64,000 bases of DNA from Mesolinea sp040772305 (GTDB lineage: Bacteria; Chloroflexota; Anaerolineae; Anaerolineales; Anaerolineaceae): NCBI GenBank assembly GCA_040772305.1, contig JAXGYK010000002.1:62001-126000 (forward strand), in the 5' to 3' direction. The notes under the pieces are model-generated. The model had not been told where the DNA came from. It saw nothing but the letters and a program-made list of their open reading frames with translations, and searched no databases. Shown here in pieces: positions 51,393-60,300 of this stretch (position 1 is the stretch's first letter; every line of letters begins with the position of its first letter). Made by a program: the position numbers and the translations under genes.

Positions 51393-54300
51393 TTATTCAT
51401 AGCAGTCACCAACATTGATGGTTGTAATGCCGCTGGCAGAATCGCTAAGAGGCTTGGAAATCTCGGGAGTGACGACAGCCGGATCATCTGCCTTTGGCGT
51501 TTCTACTTCATCTTCGGCGGGCTTGTCGGGGTGGTTGAGATCAATCGCAAGGACTTTGTTCAGCACCTTGCCGGCATCAATATCTGCCCGGGTTACCGTA
51601 TGGACATAGGTGTAAGTCCAGGTTTCGCCCACTTCCAATATTCCGTCAGGGTTCATGGATTCTGTGCGCATCTCATCGGTCAGCGTTATCAGGCTATCCG
51701 TAATGCTCAGGTTCTCCAAGGCTACCTTACCGGTATTGGTTACCTTTACGATATAGTGAATCAGATCGCCTACGGTCTTGAAATTTTCCTCGGCAGCCAC
51801 CTTCTCCACGGTGTAGCTGGGTTTGTAAACCGTCGCCTCATCCTCAATGGGATTATTCGGATTGCCGGGATCGGTTGCGGTGACGCTGTTGAGTACCTTG
51901 CCGGCAGCGACATCTGCTTCAGTGACGGTGTAGCTGTAGGTCAGGGTCCAGGTCTCGCCCAGATCCAGGTTGCCATTGGTTTCAACCGATTCCACCAGAG
52001 TCATGTCAGCGAAGGGCACCAGGGTGTCCGCGATGGTCAGACCTTCCACGACCAGCTTACCCGTGTTGGTTACGGTTATGGTGTAGTTAAGCACATCGCC
52101 TGCGGAGTAGAACTTGTCTTCGCTTGCCGTCTTTTCCACAGTGTAGCTGGACAGCAAAGTTTCCACCTCGTCTTCGGTGGGATTGTCCGGATCGTCAGGG
52201 TCGCTCACGGCGACACTGTTGGCCACAGACCCGGCAGCCACGTCCGCATCGGTGACAGTGTAGGTATAGGTCAGGGTCCAGGTTTCGTCCAGATCCAGGT
52301 TGCCATTGGCAGCCACGGATTCCACCAGAGTCATGTCGGTGAAGGGTACCAGGGTATCAGAGATCGTCAGGCCTTCCACGACCAGCTTACCCGTATTGGT
52401 TACGATCACGGTGTAGTTAAGTACATCTCCAGCCTTATTGAACTTGTTCTCGGCAGCGGTTTTCACTACGGTGTAGCTGGGTTTGTAGACGGTTAGCTTA
52501 TCTTCGACGGGATTATCCGGATCGTCAGGATCGCTTGCAGCGACACTGTTGGTCACAGACCCGGCAGCTACGTCCGCATCGGTAACAGTGTAGGAATAGG
52601 TCAGGGTCCAGGTCTCGCCGACTTCCAGATTTCCATCGGTATTAACAGATTCCACCAGGGTCATATCAGCAAAGGGTACCAAGGTATCGGAGATGGTCAG
52701 GCCATCCACGACCATCTTGCCGGTATTGGTTACGGTTACGGTGTAGTTAAGTACGTCTCCAGCCTCATGGAACCTGTCCTCAGCAACGGTCTTTTCCACA
52801 GTGTAGCTGTATAGCAGAGTTTCCACCTCATCTTCGACGGGATTATCCGGGTCATCAGGATCGCTCACAGAGACACTGTTGGACACAGACCCGGCAGCCA
52901 CGTCCGCAGCAGTGACAGTGTAGGTATAGGTCAGGGTCCAGGTCTCGCCGACTTCCAGATCTCCATCGGTATTAGCGGATTCCACCAGGGTCATATCGGC
53001 GAAGGGTACCAGGGTGTCAGAGATCGTCAGGTCTTCCACAGCCACATTACCGGTATTGGTTACGATTATGGTGTAGTGGAGGGTATCTCCAGCCTCATGG
53101 AACCTATCCTCAGCAGCGGTTTTCACCACGGTATAGGAGGGTTTGTAGACGGTTACATCATCTTCGACCCCGCGAGCAGTGAAAGTGTTGGACACAAAGC
53201 CCGCCTCCACATCCGCTTCGGTGACGGTGTAGCTGTAGGTGAGGGTCCAGGTTTCGTCCAAGTCCAGGACGTCATTCCTGATAAGCGATTCACTCAGCCT
53301 CATCCTTGTAGAGGGCACCAAGGTATCGGAGATGTTTAGCTCTGCCTTCGTCACGGCCACCGGACCGGTATTGGTTATGGTTGCGGTGTAGTTCAGTACA
53401 TCTCCAACCTTATTGAACTTGCCCTCGGTAACGGACTTCGCCACAGTGTAGACGGGTTTGCAGATGGTCAGCTCATCTTCGACGGTATGATTATGATTCG
53501 TGCCTATAACGGTGACCTTGTTGGTCACAGACCCAACAGCTACGTCTGTATCGGTTACGGTGTATTCGTAGGTCAGGGTCCAAGTCTCGTTCAGGTCCAG
53601 GGTGCCGTTGGTAGTCACGGATTCCGCCAGGGTCATGCTAGCAAAAGGCAGCAGGGTGTCTGTGACCGTCGGGTTCGCTATGGCTATGTTGCCGGTATTG
53701 GTTATTGTTATCTCGTAGTTAATCTTATCGTTTACGGCGAAGAACTTGTCCTCGGCAGCGGTCTTTTCCACGGTAAAGCTGCACAGGGGCGTATCCACCT
53801 GATCCCTGACGGGATTATCCGGATTGGCGGGGTCTGTAACGGTGACCGTGTTGCGCACCTTGCCGGCAGCCACATCGGTCTGCTTTACGGTATAGGTATA
53901 GGTCAGGGTCCAGGTTTCGCCCACTTCCAGGATCTCATCCGCAGTACCAGATTCCGCCAGGGTCATCTCGGCGGTGGGTACCAGGGTGTCGGTGATGTAC
54001 AGGTCCTCTATAGCCACCTGTCCGGTATTTTCTACGGTTACGGTGTAATTAAGTACTTCGCCAGCCTCATGGAATCTGTCCTGGGCAGCTTCCTTCACCA
54101 CGGTATAGCTGGGTTTGTGGACGGTAAGCTCGCCTTCGACGGGATTATCCGGATCGCCGGGATCAGTTACAGTGACCGTATTGCGCACCTTGCCCGTAGC
54201 AACATCCGCAGCAGTAACGGTATAGGTATAGGTCAGGGTCCAGGTCTCGCCTACATCCAGATCTCCGATGGTTCCACTATCTCCCTCCAGGGTCATATCG

Positions 54301-57300
54301 GCAAAGTCCACCAGGGTGTCATCCACCACCAGGTTCTCTATGGCTATCTGGCCGGTATTGGTTATGGTTACAGTGTAGTTAAGATCGTCTCCAACCTTAT
54401 GGAATCTGTCCTCGGCAGCGGTCTTTTCCACGGTAAAGCTGTACAGGGGAGTATTCGCCTGATCCGAAACGCGATTATCAGGGTTCTTGATATCCCATCC
54501 GATGGCCTCGTTGAATACAATACCAGCAGCCACATCATCTTCGGTGACGACATAGCTGTAGGTCACGGTCCAGGTCTCGCCCACTTCCAGGATACGATTG
54601 GCAATACCTGATTCCACCAGGACCAGAGGGCTGATGTTTTGCAGGCTGTCTTCCCCTGTCAGGCCCTCTATGTCTATCTGGCCGGTATTTACTACGATTG
54701 CGGTGTAGTTAAGTACATCTCCTGCCTTATGGAACCTGTCTTGTGTAACGCTCTTTTCCAAGGTAAAGCGGGACAGGGGGGTATTTACCTGGTCTTGAAT
54801 GCCTCCATTGCCGGGATTGCCTCCACCGCCAGGATCGGTTACAGTGACCGTATTGAGTACCTCGCCGGTAGCCACATCGGTCTGCTTTACTGTATAGGTA
54901 TAGGTCAGGGTCCAGGTCTCACCAATATCCAGTTTACCGTTGGTATTCACCGATTCCGCCAGGGTCATATTGGCAAAAGGCACCAGGGTGTCGGAGATGG
55001 TCAGTCCGGCCAATGTCACCAGACCGGTATTCTTTACTTTTACGGTGTAGTGGAGGATATCTCCGGCCTTATAGAACCTGTCTTCGGCAGCGGTCTTTTC
55101 CACAGTGTAGGAGGGTTTGTAGATGGTTACCCGGTCCTTGACAGGATTATCCGGATTGTTGGTGTCGGTTACGGTGACCATATTGAGCACCTTGCCTGCA
55201 GTTACATCATCTTCAGTGACAGTGTAGGCATATTCGTAGGTCCAGGTTTCGCCCACTTCCAGGATTCCGTCAGAGCTGATGGACTCTGTGCGCATCGCGT
55301 CATTCAGTGTCACAAGGCTATCGGTAACGGTTAAAGTGGAAAGGTTAGCCGTTCCGGTGTTGGTCACGGTTACGGTGTAGTTGATCACATCATCAACTGC
55401 ATAGAATCTGTTCTGAGCAGCTGTCTTCAGTACCGTGAAGCTCGCTTTGGATACTGTGAGCTCATCTTCAACAGGATTATCCGGATTACTGGGGTCTGTA
55501 ACAGTGATCGTATTGAGCACCTTGCCCGCAGTTACATCATCGCCAGTGACAGTGTAGTCGTAGGTCAGGGTCCAGGTCTCGCCCAGATCCAGGTTTCCAT
55601 TAGTAGTAACGGATTCCACAAGTGCCATATTGGCAAAGGGCACCAAGCTGTCAGAAATGGTCAGGCCTTCCACGACCACATTGCCGGTATTGGTTACCAG
55701 AACCGTATAGGTCAGCTCTTCACCTGCTTGATAGAAGCTGGTTTGCCCGGCCGTCTTCTCCACGGTAAAGCTGGACAGGGGAGTATCCACCTCGTCCGCG
55801 ATGGGGTGGCGTTCATCACGGGGATCGGTTACAGTCACCCTGTTCAGCACATGGCGGGCAGCCAGATCTGCTTCAGTGACGATGTGGAAATACTTGTAGG
55901 TCCAGGTTTCGCCTACATCCAGATCTCCGATGGTTCCACTATCTCCCTCCAGGGTCATATCGGCAAAGTCCACCAGGGTGTCATCCACCACCAGGTTTGG
56001 CATAGCCACCTGTCCGGTATTGGTTACCGTTACGGTATAGTTGATCTTATCTCCAAGCTTATAGAACCTGTCCTCAGCAGCCGTCTTCACCACGGTGTAG
56101 GCGGGTTGGTAGACGGTTTGCTCATCCACAACAGGATCGTTGGGGTTACCCGGATAGCTTACGCTCACGCTGTTCACTATCTTGCCCTCAGTCTCGTCCG
56201 CAGGGGTGACGGTGTAGGTATAGGTCAGGGTCCAGGTCTCATCAATATCCAGGGTGCCATTGGTTTCAACCGATTCCACCAGGCTCATGAATGCAAAATT
56301 TACCAGGGTATCAGAAACGGTCAGTCCCGGCACTGCTGCCTTGCCGGTGTTGGTTATCACTACAGTGTACTGGAGGGTATCCAAAGCGTGATAGAACCGG
56401 TCCTCGGCAGCAGTCTTTACCACGGTGAAGGCGATTTTGTTGACGCTTACCTCGTCTTCAGCGGAAATGTTCTGGACGCTGTCCGTCGCAGTGGCGCTGT
56501 TCGTCACGGTACCGGCATCCATATCATCCTGCGTTACCGTATAGGTATAGGTGTAGGTCCAGGTTTCGCCCACTTCCAGGATTCCATTCGCAGGGGTTTT
56601 GGACTCTGTGCGCATTGTGTCGCTCAGCGTCACCAGGCTATCCGCTACGGTCACGTTTCCCAGGGGCACGTTGCCTGTGTTTGTTACCACGAGCGTGTAG
56701 CTAATCACCTCGCCCAGCGTGGTGAAGGTTGGACTGGCGGCCGTTTTTTCCACCGTCATCGCGGGGTTTGGCGTAAAGGTGTTATTAAACTCGGTATCTG
56801 TTGGAAAGCTGGGCGTAACGGTCAGGGCGCCATTGCCGGCATCTTCCACATAAACGCTAAAAGTGAGCTTCATGGGGTCATAGTCCATTCCGCTCTCCCC
56901 GGGGTTGGGAACGACTTCGGTAATCGTGTAGGTATAGGTTTTGCCAATGTCTGCCTGGGTGTAGGGAATGGCGTCAAAACTGATATTGCCAGCGGCGTCG
57001 TTTTGTTTGGTTTGCAGGACTCCTTCAGCACCTTTCCGCTTCAGCTCAAAGCTGAACTCGCCGGCTTGCAAATCGCGCCCGGCAAGGGCCTTGGTAGCCC
57101 AGACGCCGCCAGGCAGTTCGCCGCTGGCCGTATAACTGTTGTTAAATTCAGTATCATCCGGGGTATATTCGGGGGTTAAGATCAGGGTGCCGTCATTTTG
57201 GCCGTTATCGCTGATGGCAATGGAGAGTTTCAGATTCGTGTTGTCGTAGTCCATGCCGGTTTCCGGCGTAGCGGGCGCTTTTTCGCGGATATAGAACACC

Positions 57301-60300
57301 CGGGTTTTGCCCACACCACGAGCGCCGAAAACCAATGGCGAAAAGGTCACTGAGCCGTCGGCGGCATTGGTAACGGTTTCCAGGAGTTCTTCCTCTCCCT
57401 CATTAGGGACATTATAGAGTTCAAAGGTGAACTCACCGGCTTTCAATTCGCGCCCGGCAAGGGTCTTGGTCAGCTGCGGTGTATAGCTGCCAAAGGCCTG
57501 ATAGGTATTAACCACATAAGGGCCCTCTTCCACCTTTTGGTAGTTCGGCGGGGTATAGTCATTGCCCTCCGAGTCCACTTCCTTCACAAAGAAGTAGTAG
57601 GGTTCCCCGGCAAGGCTGTTCAGGTGAATATCATCCCAGCTGAAAGCAGAGGTATACATATTTGGGGCGGGCGGCATTCCCGGAACCGGGTCTGTGGTAT
57701 AGGGTGTACTGCTGTTGATGGGGATGGTATTAATGCCCGGGACGGCTTCCATCCCCGCGCCGCTGCTGGCGGTGCTGCGGTAGAGCTTCATATACACATC
57801 GGGGCGCTTATTCTGATTGCCCATGAGCCAGACTTTGTAACCGGGAACGCTGCCTTCAGGCTGGACGTAGGTATTGGTAACGCTGGTGCCGGCCAGGCCA
57901 AGGTTCTCGTTACTGGCATGCGGGGTTGCATAGGTACGGGTATAGCCAGCCACAGGTTCCTCGGCGAAGTAATAGGTATAGGGCGTGCCGCTGGAGTCGG
58001 TTTGGTCAAGGTCGGGCCAGGTATAGGTAAACTGGTTGGCTGTGATACCAAGGGGGCTCACGGTGTACCCTGCGGTAAATTGCTCCGGTGTACTGCTGCC
58101 CTCAAGCTGACGGTAGAGTGTAAGCGGTACCGCAATATGGTCCGCTTCAGGGCCGTTTGTCCAGTTCTTGATGGCGGTGACGTCCGCGGTGGGCGGTTTA
58201 TAGGTATTGATTGCTGTAGCGCCGCTGTACGCGTACTGCTTACCCGCAACAATTTTGGCCTGGTCGTAGGTAACGAGGTAGTTCGCCGTTGGTTGTTCTT
58301 CGGTAAAGAAATAGCTGTAAGGGTTGCCGTTCCCATCGGTGCGCAGCAGGCCGCTCCAGGTATAGCTAAAGGTAGGCGCTGTGCCGGAAACAGCCGGGGA
58401 AACTCCCGTCACTTCTTCCATGGCGCCGCCTTCAATCTGACGCCAGAGGGTCAGGTCCACCTCATACTGGTCGGGATTACCGTCCACCCAGGTTTTGGTT
58501 GCGGTGGCGGTGACGTCCGCGGGAGACTGATAGGTATTGGTGACCGTAGCACCATTCCTGGCGTACTGCACCCCATTTACGGTGATAAAGGTGCTGTAGG
58601 TGCGGATGTAGTTGGTAGGTACGACATCCTCGTAATAGAAATAGGTGTAAGGATTGCCTTCGTTGTCGGTTGCCGCAAGGTTTCGCCAGCAGCCGACAAA
58701 GGTATCGGAGATGCCGTCTGCCGGGGTAGAGTCGGCCAGGAACCAGACGCCTTCTTCCATGTTGATGTCGTTGTATACACCATCTTCGGCAGGGACCGTA
58801 TCAATGGTGCGCCAGATGCTCAGCTTGACGCGTTTATGATCAGCATCAGGACCGCCTACCCAGTTCTTGGTGGCACAAAGGTCCACATTCATGGGCACAT
58901 CGAAGGTATTGGTAATCGTGCCGCCGGGCAAAGCATAGTACTTGCCGCCCAAAAGGTAGGGTTCGGCTATTGTCATTGTGTAACCTTCGGGAACGTCTGC
59001 GGCTTCTTCCGTAAAGCCATACAGATACTTATTGCCATCAGGATCGGTGTCGGGAAGGTCAGTGTATGTGTAGATGAAGGAATCGGCCGGACCATCATTG
59101 GGGTCAGGGCTAATGGTCAGGTAAGCACTCGGGTCTACCGGATCTACGCTGTCATCAATGTATCTGCGCCACAGCGTTATCGTGGGCGCAAGGTGGTCAG
59201 CGCTGGGCCCGCCGCTCCAGACCTTGGTGACCGTAACGGTACGTGTTGGCACCTTATATTGGTTGTGCACCGTGTTGTTGTCCGGGTAGGTAGTGAGGTA
59301 GTTGGGAACAGGTTCCTCGCGTACCCGATATTGGTACTCTACCCGTTGGCTCGCGTCCGTAGCGTGCCAGGTATGGAAACGATCCAGCCCCGTCCAGGTG
59401 GTCTCGAGATTTGGGAATGTCAGGACATGCTCTGAACCCGTCACCTTTTCCCAGTTCGCATCGTTAGTGCAGTTTACAGCGCATTGCTCCAGATAGAAAG
59501 TAATTGATGAAGGGCGATTGTTGATACCGCCTGCCCCAATCTTTGTGGCAGTGAAGCTGGTGGTCTGGGACACGTTAGTGATGAGCAGCTCACTGGACTG
59601 GGTAGCGTCGTAATAATAGCCGGCGGGCACCGCAGTTTCCTCAATGTAATACTCATAGTTTCCGCCAGGTCCGCTGGCCGGCAAACCTGTCCATGTATGC
59701 TGCCAATTGTCTGCAGCGGTGATGGTAACCGGATCACCATAGGTACTGCCGGAACCGCTCCCTGCCACCTTCTGGTAGAGCTGGAAGCTGACACTAGTGC
59801 CTGGGGTTCCGTCCCACCGCTTCACGCCGGTGATGGCATCGGACTGCAGGGTATTGGTGATGGTAGTCGTACCATTAGCCGTTGCATGCACAACCCTATA
59901 GCCAGTGAGAGGCGTCATTTCCCGGGCGGTATAGTCATACTCCGTACCGTTGCTTCTGTATTGGGGCAGTCCTACCCATGTGTGGCTAAAGGTATTTTCC
60001 GTTTGTGCGGGTACCTGCACTGGCTGGAGGTAGGGAAGATCGTCCCGGTAGAGCTGCACTTCGATGGCAGGCCAGTTCGCTGGCTTTGGCTCATTTCCTT
60101 CGCTCCAAATTTTCTCCACGGTATGTGATGTGGATAAATAGGTGTTGGTGATGGTAGAGCCTGCGGCCCCATGCTCATAGCTTACCGCGAAGCTTTTTGG
60201 CACGGTGGATTCAATAGCCCGGTAGGTCAATGCCTGGCCCGCGCTGTTTGCTGCGGGCAGGTTTGGCCAGAGGTAACTGGTGGTGTCAGTACTCAGGTAG

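Noticed and set aside
51531..59435. Long plus-strand open frames (321, 374, 483 and 632 codons) opposite the giant gene
   Set aside because: They lie antisense to the repeats and have the repetitive His/Gly/Ile-rich residues expected from reading the complement of Thr/Val/Asp-rich codons. No ribosome-binding sites or domains support them.
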